NCBI GenBank assembly: GCA_002342065.1
Contig: DDPF01000003.1
Span: forward strand, 248,001-312,000
Direction of reading: 5' to 3'
Source: Bacteroidetes bacterium UBA2475
GTDB lineage: Bacteria; Bacteroidota; Bacteroidia; B-17B0; Aurantibacillaceae
DNA length: 64,000 nt
Positions 16,128 through 23,963 of the stretch are shown in pieces. The position numbers and the translations under genes are program-made. How positions within the stretch are numbered: position 1 is the first letter of the stretch; every line of letters starts with the position of its first letter. Under the pieces are notes generated by a model. It did no database searches. It worked only from the letters and a program-made list of their open reading frames with translations, and was not told the DNA's origin.

Positions 16128-16640
16128 TTACCACTTAACTATTTCCCATTTACTTTGCACACGCAAAATCTGTTCAATAACATCCCTTACACAACCTTCG
16201 CCACCATTCTTATCTGAAACATATTGGCAGATCTCTTTGATATCGGTAGCTGCATCTTTTGGACAAACCGCCAGACCTACCCTACTCATAATTTCATGAT
16301 CCGGAAGGTCGTCGCCCATAAACAAAACTTCTTCGTCTTTTAAATTATTTAGTTTTAAATAATCAAGGTAGCAAGCCAGTTTATCGTGTTGATTTAAAAA
16401 AACATCTGTAACGCCGCTACGCGCTAAAGCATTTTTAATAGCATTATTGTTTCCACCACTTATAATAGCGATCCTGAATTTTTTTTGAACCGCCAAGTGT
16501 ATAGCATAGCCATCTTTAGAGTTCATGTTGCGTACCATCTCGCCGCTTTCCATTACCAACACGTTACCGTCGGTCATTACTCCATCCACATCAAACATAA
16601 TGGTGGTTATTTTATTCAGTTTCTGTTTAAAGTTAAGCAT
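16128..16640 (-). CDS. HAD-superfamily phosphatase, KdsC-like
   Basis: A 170-residue cap-less HAD hydrolase of the C0/KdsC type, which removes phosphate from 3-deoxy-D-manno-octulosonate 8-phosphate (or related sugar acids) on the way to lipopolysaccharide. Motif I is FDVDGVMTDG (nucleophile Asp and acid/base Asp), motif II is IISGGNNNA, and motifs III and IV are LACYLDYLK followed by LFMGDDLPDHEIM. The C-terminus VSDKNGGEGCVRDVIEQIL is typical of KdsC. It overlaps the DUF2520 gene by 8 bases and is followed 2 bases later by the prenyltransferase. No kdsA or kdsB is in the window, so sugar specificity rests on family resemblance only. Confidence 0.88.
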   Translation of the reverse strand: MLNFKQKLNKITTIMFDVDGVMTDGNVLVMESGEMVRNMNSKDGYAIHLAVQKKFRIAIISGGNNNAIKNALARSGVTDVFLNQHDKLACYLDYLKLNNLKDEEVLFMGDDLPDHEIMSRVGLAVCPKDAATDIKEICQYVSDKNGGEGCVRDVIEQILRVQSKWEIVKW

Positions 16641-17421
16641 GTTTAGTTTGTTGTTTTACAATTAAAGCGCTTAATTGTTTATATATTTTTTTAATATCGC
16701 TATTACTTGAAAGTAGTTTTAAGTGCTTTTCCATTACTTTTTTATCACCACGTTTGGCAGGACCGGTTTGGGCTGCGCGCGGATCTAATTTCTGGATCTT
16801 TAAAACTGTTTGTTTAATTAATGGCAATAACATCTTTTTGTCTTTTCCCACAAGATCACCAGCTGCTACAAATAAAGCATTAGTAAAATTATTTACAAGC
16901 ACGGCGGCTAAATGAAGCGTTAAACGTTCTTTATAATTTAAACTACTCACATTATTACTGAAGAGTTTTGCCAGGCTTAAAATTTTAGCTTTAATGGCGG
17001 CATGTTTTGATTCAACAATAATTGGTATCTCTTTCCAATTAACCTCATCTTGTTTTGAAAAAGTTTGTAAAGGATAAAAAACCGCAGTATTTAATTTTTC
17101 GCCCAACTCATTGATCTTAGCGCTTCCTGAAGTATGAATTATAATGGCATTTGAATTTTTTATTTTGATCTTTTTAGCTACCGAAGAAATATTTTTATCG
17201 GCCACACAAATAAAATAAAAGTCGGCATCAGTAACCATCTTATTTAAATCTGGAGTAACCGAACATTTTAATTTTGTTTTAAAATCGTTCAATAAATTAT
17301 TTGCCCGGTGATTATAAACAAACAGCTCGTGTTTTCTTAAACCGGCCAACTGCTTTGCTAAATGCCAGGCTACATTGCCGCAACCTATTATTACGATTTT
17401 ATGCTTAGCAGATTTTTGCAT
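16633..17421 (-). CDS. Rossmann-fold DUF2520 protein
   Basis: The N-terminus has a dinucleotide-binding fold (KIVIIGCGNVAWHLAKQLAGL), continues with ADFYFICVADKNI and HTSGSAKINEL, and passes into the helical DUF2520 domain (LTLHLAAVLVNNFTNALF, then TGPAKRGD). This arrangement matches the family of putative oxidoreductases related to ketopantoate/6-phosphogluconate-type dehydrogenases; its substrate is not known. Length, 262 residues, is normal. It lies between ccmF (6-base gap) and the KdsC-like gene (8-base overlap) and is probably co-transcribed with both. Confidence 0.88.
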   Translation of the reverse strand: MQKSAKHKIVIIGCGNVAWHLAKQLAGLRKHELFVYNHRANNLLNDFKTKLKCSVTPDLNKMVTDADFYFICVADKNISSVAKKIKIKNSNAIIIHTSGSAKINELGEKLNTAVFYPLQTFSKQDEVNWKEIPIIVESKHAAIKAKILSLAKLFSNNVSSLNYKERLTLHLAAVLVNNFTNALFVAAGDLVGKDKKMLLPLIKQTVLKIQKLDPRAAQTGPAKRGDKKVMEKHLKLLSSNSDIKKIYKQLSALIVKQQTKHA

Positions 17422-17427
17422 CAGTTA

Positions 17428-20004
17428 TTAAGACTGCACCTTGAATTTACGAATTCTTTCGACAATGGCAATACCGGTACCAAAAGCCATGATAAGGCAG
17501 CCCAGCCACAATACGTTGATGTAAGGAAATACAAAGGCTTTCATTACTATAAAATCCTTATTGTTAGCCAATTTTTCGCTCATGGTAATTTCGATGGTGC
17601 CATCATCGGGATTGATCTTCCAAAACACAAACTTTAAACCTAATTCTTTTTGAACGTCTTCTTTTGGAATAACCACATTATGTTGTATAATGAATTTTGG
17701 ATAAGCCATAAAGTTTTCTGCCTTTGTATTTACGCAACGCAATACTGCTGTAACCTCTAATGCAGAATCATTTTTTTCGTATTGTTCTTTACTTAAATTA
17801 CTACGCAAGGAATCTATAATAACCAAAGCATTGCTCGAGAAAATAGTATCACCAACATGGCCAACATAATTTTTTGCTTCGCCAAAACCATTTTTCTTTT
17901 TAGCAGATGTATCAACATTAAGGTCGGCCGCGGCAATGTGTGTATAAATATCCTTGTCTAAATAATGCTTTGTATCTGGTTCTGCTGCCTGTCCCATACG
18001 TGGATTATCCTGGATGTGCGGTTCTAAAGCAAAATCGAATTCGGGTTTATTTTCTTTATTTAATTTAAAATATTCAACATCAAAATAAACATCGATCCCA
18101 ATTCGTCTTTTACCTTTATAAGAAACCAGGTAAGGACCCATAGGCAAGGTATCTCCCTGTGTTAACAAAATGCTTTCGCGATCATCAAAATCTTTTCCTA
18201 AGGCAGTTAATTTTTTATCACTTATATTTTTTGCAAGCGTTACTTTTTTAGAAGTTGATATCAGGGCGCCAATCAATACCATTGCAAAACCAATATGCGC
18301 AATAGCGGCACCACTTTTAGATATCTTTCCTTTTAAGATCAATAAAAAATAATCGATGTTAGAAAACACGGCAAATAAACCACTTACTAATAATGTTGAG
18401 TACCCTATAAGATCCCAGGTACCGATACTTTTAGTTTCTGAGGTACTAAAAAAATATAAAGGAATACTACATGCTAAACCAAATAACAACGCCAAAATAA
18501 AACTATACGAAATACGCTTGAAGAATTTTTTTGGGTCTGTTTTTTTGTACTTTAAAAATTGGGTGGCGCCAATAAGCAGCATTATCAAAATAGCGAATGG
18601 CATCATCCAATTATTATAAACTGGCACTTTTGGTGGTGCAAATTCTGTATTAAATAGTTTATTAATTACCGGGATAGAAGTGAAATAAGTAATGATAAGT
18701 CCCGATAATAAAAACAATAATGAACCTAGAAACATCCAGAATTCGCGCGAGTACAATTCTTCTTCGTCTTTTTCTTTTGGAAAATATTTATAATAAGAAA
18801 TAAATGTTACGATGCCCGAACCTACCAACCATACCATTAATAAAATTCTCTTATAGCCATATAACATTCCAAAAAACAGAAGCAATATGGATACTACGAT
18901 GTATGAAACTTTAAAAAGCGATTCGTTAATTAATAAGGCAACTGTTATAAAAACAAAAGTGATCACATACAATACTAATTGACCTGTCATGCCAAGATCT
19001 GTAAACGCATGCACAGAGGCATTTCCGAGCACACCGCTTCTTGTTAAGAATGTAGAATACAAAACAAGAAGAAAGCCGCCAATGGCTAAAAAGTGTGTTG
19101 TGAATAACGAGCCGCCCTTATTTTTATTGATGATCATTGTGTGACCTGCGGCAACAACAACTAACCAGGGAACTAATGATGAATTCTCAACCGGATCCCA
19201 TGCCCAGAAACCTCCAAAGCTTAATGCTTCGTAAGCCCAGGCACCGCCCATTAAAATACCAACACCTAAAATAAGTATACAAAAGTAGGTCCAAGGCAAA
19301 GCAATTTTTTGCCATTCGTTATACTTTCTGTTCCATAATGCGCCAATTGCAAAAGCAAACGGAATTAAAGTAGAAGCAAAGCCTAAAAATAAAGTTGGCG
19401 GATGAATGGTCATCCAGTAATTCATTAATAGTGGATTTAATCCGCGTGCAGTAGATTCATACTTACCCATTTGTACAAAAGGCAAATCCATGAATTCTGA
19501 ATGCTCTTTCATTAATAAAAAAGGATTGCTTCCAATTTTATAATCGAAAAGATAAACGCCCAATAACATACTTGCTAAAAAAACCTGTACTAATGAAAAA
19601 ACTGTCATTACCGGAATTTCCCATTCGCCATTCTTTAATTGACGTTTTAAGATCATTCCAAGAAAGATGTTCCAGAAGGTCCATAATAAAAAGCTTCCTT
19701 CCTGGCCTTCCCAAAAACAAGAGAGGATATATTTCATATCCATACTTTTGTTGCTGTGCTGCCAAACGTATTGGTATTCGAAATAATGATTGAGCAACAT
19801 AAAGAACATGGTGCCAATAATACCAATTACAGCAAAACCGTGAACGTTAAATGCGATACGTGCCAGTTTTATAAAAGAAATATTTTTAGATGAAAGGTAA
19901 TAAGCGAAGAAGGAAAGAAGAGCCCCTACAAAAGAAAGAACAACAAACGCATTGCCAAGGTTACCTGCCCACAATCTCTCACTTATATATTGAATGTCCT
20001 TCAT
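17428..20004 (-). CDS. ccmF: Cytochrome c maturation heme lyase CcmF
   Basis: CcmF attaches heme, delivered by CcmE, to apocytochrome c at the outer face of the inner membrane. The protein has about 14 membrane helices. The tryptophan-rich WWD heme-handling segment is at residues 256-280 (WAYEALSFGGFWAWDPVENS). Conserved periplasmic His residues are seen near H73/H83 and in MTIHPPTLFLG (H201), and a further His in the GHTMI segment. A periplasmic domain lies before the last helix (about 600-820). At 858 residues it is longer than proteobacterial CcmF (about 650), mainly through this domain. It follows ccmE by 10 bases. CcmH and CcmG are not encoded nearby. Confidence 0.94.
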   Translation of the reverse strand: MKDIQYISERLWAGNLGNAFVVLSFVGALLSFFAYYLSSKNISFIKLARIAFNVHGFAVIGIIGTMFFMLLNHYFEYQYVWQHSNKSMDMKYILSCFWEGQEGSFLLWTFWNIFLGMILKRQLKNGEWEIPVMTVFSLVQVFLASMLLGVYLFDYKIGSNPFLLMKEHSEFMDLPFVQMGKYESTARGLNPLLMNYWMTIHPPTLFLGFASTLIPFAFAIGALWNRKYNEWQKIALPWTYFCILILGVGILMGGAWAYEALSFGGFWAWDPVENSSLVPWLVVVAAGHTMIINKNKGGSLFTTHFLAIGGFLLVLYSTFLTRSGVLGNASVHAFTDLGMTGQLVLYVITFVFITVALLINESLFKVSYIVVSILLLFFGMLYGYKRILLMVWLVGSGIVTFISYYKYFPKEKDEEELYSREFWMFLGSLLFLLSGLIITYFTSIPVINKLFNTEFAPPKVPVYNNWMMPFAILIMLLIGATQFLKYKKTDPKKFFKRISYSFILALLFGLACSIPLYFFSTSETKSIGTWDLIGYSTLLVSGLFAVFSNIDYFLLILKGKISKSGAAIAHIGFAMVLIGALISTSKKVTLAKNISDKKLTALGKDFDDRESILLTQGDTLPMGPYLVSYKGKRRIGIDVYFDVEYFKLNKENKPEFDFALEPHIQDNPRMGQAAEPDTKHYLDKDIYTHIAAADLNVDTSAKKKNGFGEAKNYVGHVGDTIFSSNALVIIDSLRSNLSKEQYEKNDSALEVTAVLRCVNTKAENFMAYPKFIIQHNVVIPKEDVQKELGLKFVFWKINPDDGTIEITMSEKLANNKDFIVMKAFVFPYINVLWLGCLIMAFGTGIAIVERIRKFKVQS

Positions 20005-20014
20005 AGATCAAGCA

Positions 20015-20401
20015 CTAATTTATTGGTGCTTTGTTATCATTGTATTTACTTGGACATTTCATTAAAATATCATTGGCGTGAAATTCGTTCCCTTCGATCT
20101 TTCCTATTAAAACAATTTGTTCGCTTTTTTCAAAATCCTGTGGTTTGCTTTTGTGAAGCACCACTTGTTTGTGCACACCTTTGTTATCGATAAGGGTGAA
20201 CATAAATTGATCGGCATTTACTTTTGGATCATAGATCAGCGGTTGATCTTTATCCAGCTTTCCAACCACATGATATTCTTTATCCGGATTAGATATCGCC
20301 TCTGTAAAATCAGCATAGGTACTTGTATTTTTTAACGACACAAATATTACCCCAATTGCCAAAGCAATAACGATGATACCAACAATGTGTAATTTTTTCA
20401 T
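20015..20401 (-). CDS. ccmE: Heme chaperone CcmE, Cys (CxxxY) variant
   Basis: CcmE carries heme covalently from CcmC to CcmF. The 128-residue protein has one N-terminal membrane anchor (residues 4-23) and an OB-fold periplasmic domain (YHVVGKLDKDQPLIYDP, FMFTLIDNKGVHKQVVLHKSKPQDF, IVLIGKIEGNEFHANDIL). The heme-binding site, HxxxY in E. coli, reads CPSKY here: Cys116 replaces the His and Tyr120 is kept. CxxxY forms of CcmE are known in some other prokaryotes such as Desulfovibrio, so this is a real variant type and not a defect. It sits between the ccmD-like gene and ccmF in the expected order. Confidence 0.93.
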   Translation of the reverse strand: MKKLHIVGIIVIALAIGVIFVSLKNTSTYADFTEAISNPDKEYHVVGKLDKDQPLIYDPKVNADQFMFTLIDNKGVHKQVVLHKSKPQDFEKSEQIVLIGKIEGNEFHANDILMKCPSKYNDNKAPIN

Positions 20402-20402
20402 T

Positions 20403-20624
20403 TTACTTATTATTAATTTGTTTTTCGAGTTTACTTACTTTACGTTCAAGCAACATTAAAAATATTACCAATGCTACAAATATCATCCCGATAACGGTTA
20501 TCACTATATAAATTTTTCCGTTGCTGCGAAATGTGTCTGCCATTTCGGGAGACGCAACTGTTTCCTGCGCTGAAGAAAATAGCGCTGACAATAAAAACAC
20601 CAGGGTTAAAATTCTTTTAATCAT
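20403..20624 (-). CDS. CcmD-family small membrane protein
   Basis: A 73-residue protein with a signal-peptide-like N-terminus (residues 1-20, ending SALFSSAQ), a short periplasmic stretch (ETVASPEMADTFRSNGK) and one membrane helix (IYIVITVIGMIFVALVIFLMLLE). A basic cytoplasmic tail (RKVSKLEKQINNK) follows. The single helix with a charged tail, and the position between ccmC and ccmE, match CcmD, which helps release holo-CcmE from CcmABC. Proteobacterial CcmD lacks the cleavable leader, so this is the Bacteroidota form. It overlaps ccmC by 8 bases and leaves one base to ccmE. Confidence 0.82.
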   Translation of the reverse strand: MIKRILTLVFLLSALFSSAQETVASPEMADTFRSNGKIYIVITVIGMIFVALVIFLMLLERKVSKLEKQINNK

Positions 20625-21276
20625 TTAATTTATTTTTAATGAAACTAATTCTGTTCTTAATATTATAAAGCCAGCAGCTAAAAAAAATCCATCCTAAAAC
20701 TGCTGGATAAAAAACCATACGCATGTTGTTGTCCATATCGTATTGGGAAAAAGCGGGATTGCCACCGTTACCAGGATGAAGTGAATCTGTAAGACGTGGA
20801 AGCACCATGATAAAAACATTCATCATTACAAAAGCAAATACATTGTAAACGGCTGAGATCCTTGCGCGTTTTAATTCATCATCAACCGAATAACGTAAAA
20901 TAAAGTAAGCGAGGTAAATTAAAATACTGATAGCAACGCCATTTAATTTTGGGTCCTGAAAAGTCCACCAGGTGCCCCAGGTATATTTTGCCCAGATAGA
21001 ACCGGTAGTTAAACCCGGAAGGCTAAAGAAAAAACCAACGATTGCTGCATTGAATGCTTTTGTATCGTTATCTAAATTATTTTTTGTGAGAGCAAGAATA
21101 CTCTGAATTAAAGAAACCGTCATCATAAACAACATTGCGAACCAAATGGGCACATGATAATATACATTGCGAATAGTTTCGTTCAAAATATCTAAACGCG
21201 GTACCGGGTTTAATAAACCCCAAACAAGGGTGTATAAAATAAAAATTACCGAAAGTATTTTGTACCAGTTTTTCAT
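20617..21276 (-). CDS. ccmC: Heme exporter/handler CcmC
   Basis: CcmC is the inner-membrane protein that loads heme on CcmE. The 219-residue protein has six membrane helices. The conserved His of the first loop is in NVYYHVPIWFAMLF (H41). The tryptophan-rich loop is at residues 100-113, reading WGTWWTFQDPKLNG where proteobacterial CcmC reads WGxxWxWD: the last Trp-Asp pair is replaced by Phe-Gln with an Asp one position later. A second candidate heme His is in SLHPGNGG. It overlaps the ccmD-like gene by 8 bases. An 87-base spacer with a repeat separates it from ccmB. Confidence 0.92.
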   Translation of the reverse strand: MKNWYKILSVIFILYTLVWGLLNPVPRLDILNETIRNVYYHVPIWFAMLFMMTVSLIQSILALTKNNLDNDTKAFNAAIVGFFFSLPGLTTGSIWAKYTWGTWWTFQDPKLNGVAISILIYLAYFILRYSVDDELKRARISAVYNVFAFVMMNVFIMVLPRLTDSLHPGNGGNPAFSQYDMDNNMRMVFYPAVLGWIFFSCWLYNIKNRISFIKNKLND

Positions 21277-21283
21277 TTTAAAA

Positions 21284-21348
21284 AGTCGTTAGAAATTAGT
21301 CGTTAGAGTTTAGTCCGGAAGACTAACAACTATCGACTAAAGACTATT
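21284..21348. repeat. Short repeat cluster between ccmB and ccmC
   Basis: The spacer contains tandem and inverted copies of a tagtc/gacta motif: ttagtcgttagagtttagtc followed after four bases by the roughly complementary gactaacaactatcgactaa. It can form an imperfect hairpin with arms of about 20 bases. It could process or attenuate the message between ccmB and ccmC, or be a decayed intergenic repeat. No promoter box was clear. Confidence 0.45.
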
Positions 21349-21363
21349 ATCTGTTCGTAGAAT

Positions 21364-22014
21364 TTAATCGCGCCAAAGATACGGAAATAATAGAAAGGAA
21401 AGGGCAATAGTTAAAACATTTAGGGCCACTAAAATGCCAATAAAATTAAAACCAACCCCCGCCCACTCAATACCATCCACGGCCTGTTTGCTAATGCGGA
21501 TAACCACTAAAATAAGCGGCATTAAAACCGGGAAACTTAAGATACTCATAATGGCAAAATTGCCATTTGCTTTGCTCGCAATAGCACTCATTAGGCTTAA
21601 AATAGCCGCCAAACCCGTTGAGGCCAAGGTTAGCACAACAAAGAACAAACCCAGATTCTCTACTTCATTTTTAATAAAAAAAGCATAAAAGAAAAAGGTA
21701 ATAAAGCTTAAGGCCAGCATAAAAACCATGTTATAAATGGTTTTTGAAATAATAAATTGTGTGGGAGAATAATGCAAATAATTGTAAAGAGCCTGGCCGC
21801 CGGTTTCTTTTAAAAAACTTTTGCCACTTATTGTTACCGAAGTGTATAATGTAATTACCCAGAATAATGCATTCCAGGTTGGTTTGTCCAAACGGCCTTT
21901 AAAACACAATGCACTCACAAAAATAGTTCCGATCACGTACACCAAAACACCGCCAATTGTAGATTTTTGACGGAATTCTAAAAGGATTTCTTTTTTTATG
22001 AGTGATAAGATCAT
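21364..22014 (-). CDS. ccmB: Heme exporter permease CcmB
   Basis: CcmB is the membrane subunit of the CcmAB ABC transporter that drives release of holo-CcmE. The 216-residue protein starts LIKKEILLEFRQKSTIGGVLVYVIGTIFVS, a hallmark of CcmB, and has six hydrophobic helices. It contains SGKSFLKETGGQALYNYLHYSPTQFIISK in the middle, which aligns with the family motif following helix two. It overlaps the end of purD by 4 bases, so the two are probably translationally coupled. The ATPase gene ccmA is not in this window and must be encoded elsewhere. Confidence 0.9.
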   Translation of the reverse strand: MILSLIKKEILLEFRQKSTIGGVLVYVIGTIFVSALCFKGRLDKPTWNALFWVITLYTSVTISGKSFLKETGGQALYNYLHYSPTQFIISKTIYNMVFMLALSFITFFFYAFFIKNEVENLGLFFVVLTLASTGLAAILSLMSAIASKANGNFAIMSILSFPVLMPLILVVIRISKQAVDGIEWAGVGFNFIGILVALNVLTIALSFLLFPYLWRD

Positions 22015-23294
22015 TGATATACTTTTAGATCTTTACCTATATCGCGCCTGAAATATTTTCCTTCGTAATTTATAATTCCCGCTGTAGCAAAACTTTTATT
22101 TACGGCCTCATCAATTGTTTTTCCAAAAGAAGTAATGGCAAAAACACGACCGCCATTGGTCACTACTTTATCGCCTTCTAATTTTGTTCCTGAATGAAAA
22201 ACATGTGATTCGAAATTTGTATCAAGTCCATCTATCTCTTTCCCTTTTTCAAAATCGCCGGGATAACCACCACTTACCATTACTACGGTTGTAGCAATTT
22301 CTGAAATGGTCTCATATTTTTTTTGATGTAATGTTTGGGTTGCAACACCTTGAAGCAATTCAATAAAATCGCTTTTAATTCTTGGGATCACTACTTCAGT
22401 TTCAGGATCACCCATGCGGCAGTTGTACTCAATTACAGAAGGTTGTCCATCGCAATTCATCAAGCCAATAAAAATAAAACCACGGTAATCGATGCCATCT
22501 TTATTTAATCCATTTATAGTTGGGATCACTACTAACTCTTCAACTTTTTTTATGAAGGCGTCATCTGCAAATGGCACCGGACTCACAGCGCCCATGCCAC
22601 CAGTATTTAAACCGGTATCGCCTTCACCAATACGTTTGTAATCTTTTGCTGCTGGTAAAATTTTGTACGATTTTCCATCGGTTAAAACAAAAACAGAAAG
22701 CTCAATTCCTTTTAAAAATTCTTCTATAACAACTTTAGTGCTGGCTTTGCCAAATTTAGCATCCACCAACATATTTTTTAATTCTTCTTTTGCTTCGTTA
22801 ATATCGTTAATGATCAACACACCTTTGCCTGCAGCTAAACCATCAGCTTTTAAAACAAAAGGAGGCTCTAATGTTTCTAAAAAAAGAAAGCCTTCATTTA
22901 AATTATCTTTTGTGAAGGTAGCGTAACGTGCTGTTGGCACACCATGCTTTAGCATGAACTGTTTACTAAAATCTTTACTGCCTTCTAATTGCGCTCCATC
23001 TTTTTTTGGACCAATAACAGGAATGTCTTTCAGCACTTCATCATTTAAAAAATAATCGTGAATACCATTTACTAAAGGATCTTCGGGTCCAACCAAAACC
23101 AGGTTAATGTCTTTTTCCCACACCAGATTTTTAATAGCTTCAAAATCGTTCACACCAATATTTACATTAGTGCCGCAATTTGATGTGCCGGCATTACCGG
23201 GAGCAATGTATAGATTTTGTAATTGTTTGCTTTGGGCTATTTTCCATGCAAAAGCATGTTCCCGTCCACCAGATCCTAAAATTAAAACGTTCAT
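22011..23294 (-). CDS. purD: Phosphoribosylamine--glycine ligase (GARS)
   Basis: PurD joins 5-phosphoribosylamine and glycine with ATP, the second step of purine synthesis. The ATP-grasp enzyme shows the N-terminal block MNVLILGSGGREHAFAWKIAQS and NLYIAPGNAGTS. The ATP-binding strands follow (PPFVLKADGLAAGKGVLI), then VIEEFLKGIELSVFVLTDG, the family signature RIGEGDTGLNTGGMGAVSP, and the metal-binding site YNCRMGDPETE. At 427 residues it is full length. The start at 23294 lies 14 bases from a TATTTTTG box at 23308-23315, which resembles the Bacteroidota -7 element. It appears to be the first gene of the run that continues into ccmB. Confidence 0.97.
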   Translation of the reverse strand: MNVLILGSGGREHAFAWKIAQSKQLQNLYIAPGNAGTSNCGTNVNIGVNDFEAIKNLVWEKDINLVLVGPEDPLVNGIHDYFLNDEVLKDIPVIGPKKDGAQLEGSKDFSKQFMLKHGVPTARYATFTKDNLNEGFLFLETLEPPFVLKADGLAAGKGVLIINDINEAKEELKNMLVDAKFGKASTKVVIEEFLKGIELSVFVLTDGKSYKILPAAKDYKRIGEGDTGLNTGGMGAVSPVPFADDAFIKKVEELVVIPTINGLNKDGIDYRGFIFIGLMNCDGQPSVIEYNCRMGDPETEVVIPRIKSDFIELLQGVATQTLHQKKYETISEIATTVVMVSGGYPGDFEKGKEIDGLDTNFESHVFHSGTKLEGDKVVTNGGRVFAITSFGKTIDEAVNKSFATAGIINYEGKYFRRDIGKDLKVYQ

Positions 23295-23307
23295 AATTAA
23301 TAAAGTG

Positions 23308-23315
23308 CAAAAATA
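23308..23315 (-). promoter_or_regulatory. Putative -7 promoter box upstream of purD
   Basis: On the minus strand the sequence is TATTTTTG, a full match to the Bacteroidota consensus TAnnTTTG, placing transcription start a few bases before the purD ATG. It lies just beyond the terminator of the preceding gene. No convincing -33 TTTG element is present at the right distance, so confidence is limited. Confidence 0.35.
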
Positions 23316-23318
23316 AAA

Positions 23319-23341
23319 AATCCCGAAGGATTCTCGGGATT
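23319..23341 (-). terminator. Rho-independent terminator of the small secreted-protein gene
   Basis: A perfect 8-base stem (aatcccga / tcgggatt, loop aggattc) overlaps the stop codon of the gene at 23340-23723. On the minus strand it is followed by a run of T, ending that transcript immediately before the purD promoter. Confidence 0.75.
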
Positions 23342-23723
23342 AAAAAAACTTTTTATGGTGAAATACTTTATTTCCTCTAACTCTCTTCCTGGCTCTTTCT
23401 GAGTTTTGTTTGGCCAATATATTATGTCTTTGTACTTTTCCTTTAGTTCGGTATCTTGAGAATAAGGTTCTTGAATCGCTGCTTTTATATGTACCAGGGC
23501 GTGAATGCCTCATGGCCCATGCTTTATTCCCTCCGCCCCTGCGTCTACCGCCACCTCTGGCGAAGTTATCAGCATTTCCGGCACTCTTCTTTCCTTTGAA
23601 CATACCACTGCTGGCCCTTTTTTGGTTTCTGTGCTCACGGCGACGACCGCCACTTTGAGCCATAAAGTCGTTTGAAAGTAAGATCCCGCAAAGAAGGAAG
23701 AATATGAAAATAGACCTGTTCAA
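23340..23723 (-). CDS. Small, strongly basic Arg/Gly-rich secreted protein
   Basis: I do not recognise the family. The 127-residue product has a signal peptide (residues 1-22, IFIFFLLCGILLSNDFMAQ). The mature part is extremely basic: GGRRREHRNQKRASSG, FARGGGRRRGGGNKAWAM, a middle stretch with RTLFSRYRTKGKVQRH, and a tail RARKRVRGNKVFHHKKFF. It has no Cys and scarcely any acidic residues. Such small cationic exported proteins might bind nucleic acid, polyphosphate or lipopolysaccharide, but nothing here proves it. It is monocistronic, with its own terminator. Codon use is like its neighbours, and the frame is intact over its length, so I take it as real. Confidence 0.7.
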   Translation of the reverse strand: MNRSIFIFFLLCGILLSNDFMAQSGGRRREHRNQKRASSGMFKGKKSAGNADNFARGGGRRRGGGNKAWAMRHSRPGTYKSSDSRTLFSRYRTKGKVQRHNILAKQNSERARKRVRGNKVFHHKKFF

Positions 23724-23917
23724 GTTAAATCGATTTACAATAATAGTGAAAAAATCGCGAATTTTAACATAAATCGGTCGTTTTGTCGTATATTTAACAT
23801 TAAAGATGTAAACACATAATATTGTATTTCTCTTTTAAAAAATCTCCAACTACCATGCCGTTTTTTTCGTATAGGTTTTTAAGAGCTAAGTCCTTATAAA
23901 TCGAATGAAATTATGGC

Positions 23918-23945
23918 TTTTGGGCTACAATAAATTTTATATTTA
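23918..23945 (+). promoter_or_regulatory. Putative promoter of the T9SS type B gene
   Basis: TTTTG at 23918-23922 and TATATTTA at 23938-23945 resemble the Bacteroidota -33 (TTTG) and -7 (TAnnTTTG) elements, separated by 15 bases, slightly shorter than usual. The downstream TTG start at 23964 would leave a leader of about a dozen bases. Confidence 0.3.
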
Positions 23946-23963
23946 AACGTTGAATTACTTTAC

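Noticed and set aside
16633..17421. Ketopantoate reductase (PanE) as a name for the Rossmann protein
   Set aside because: The second half is the DUF2520 helical domain and not the PanE C-terminal domain.
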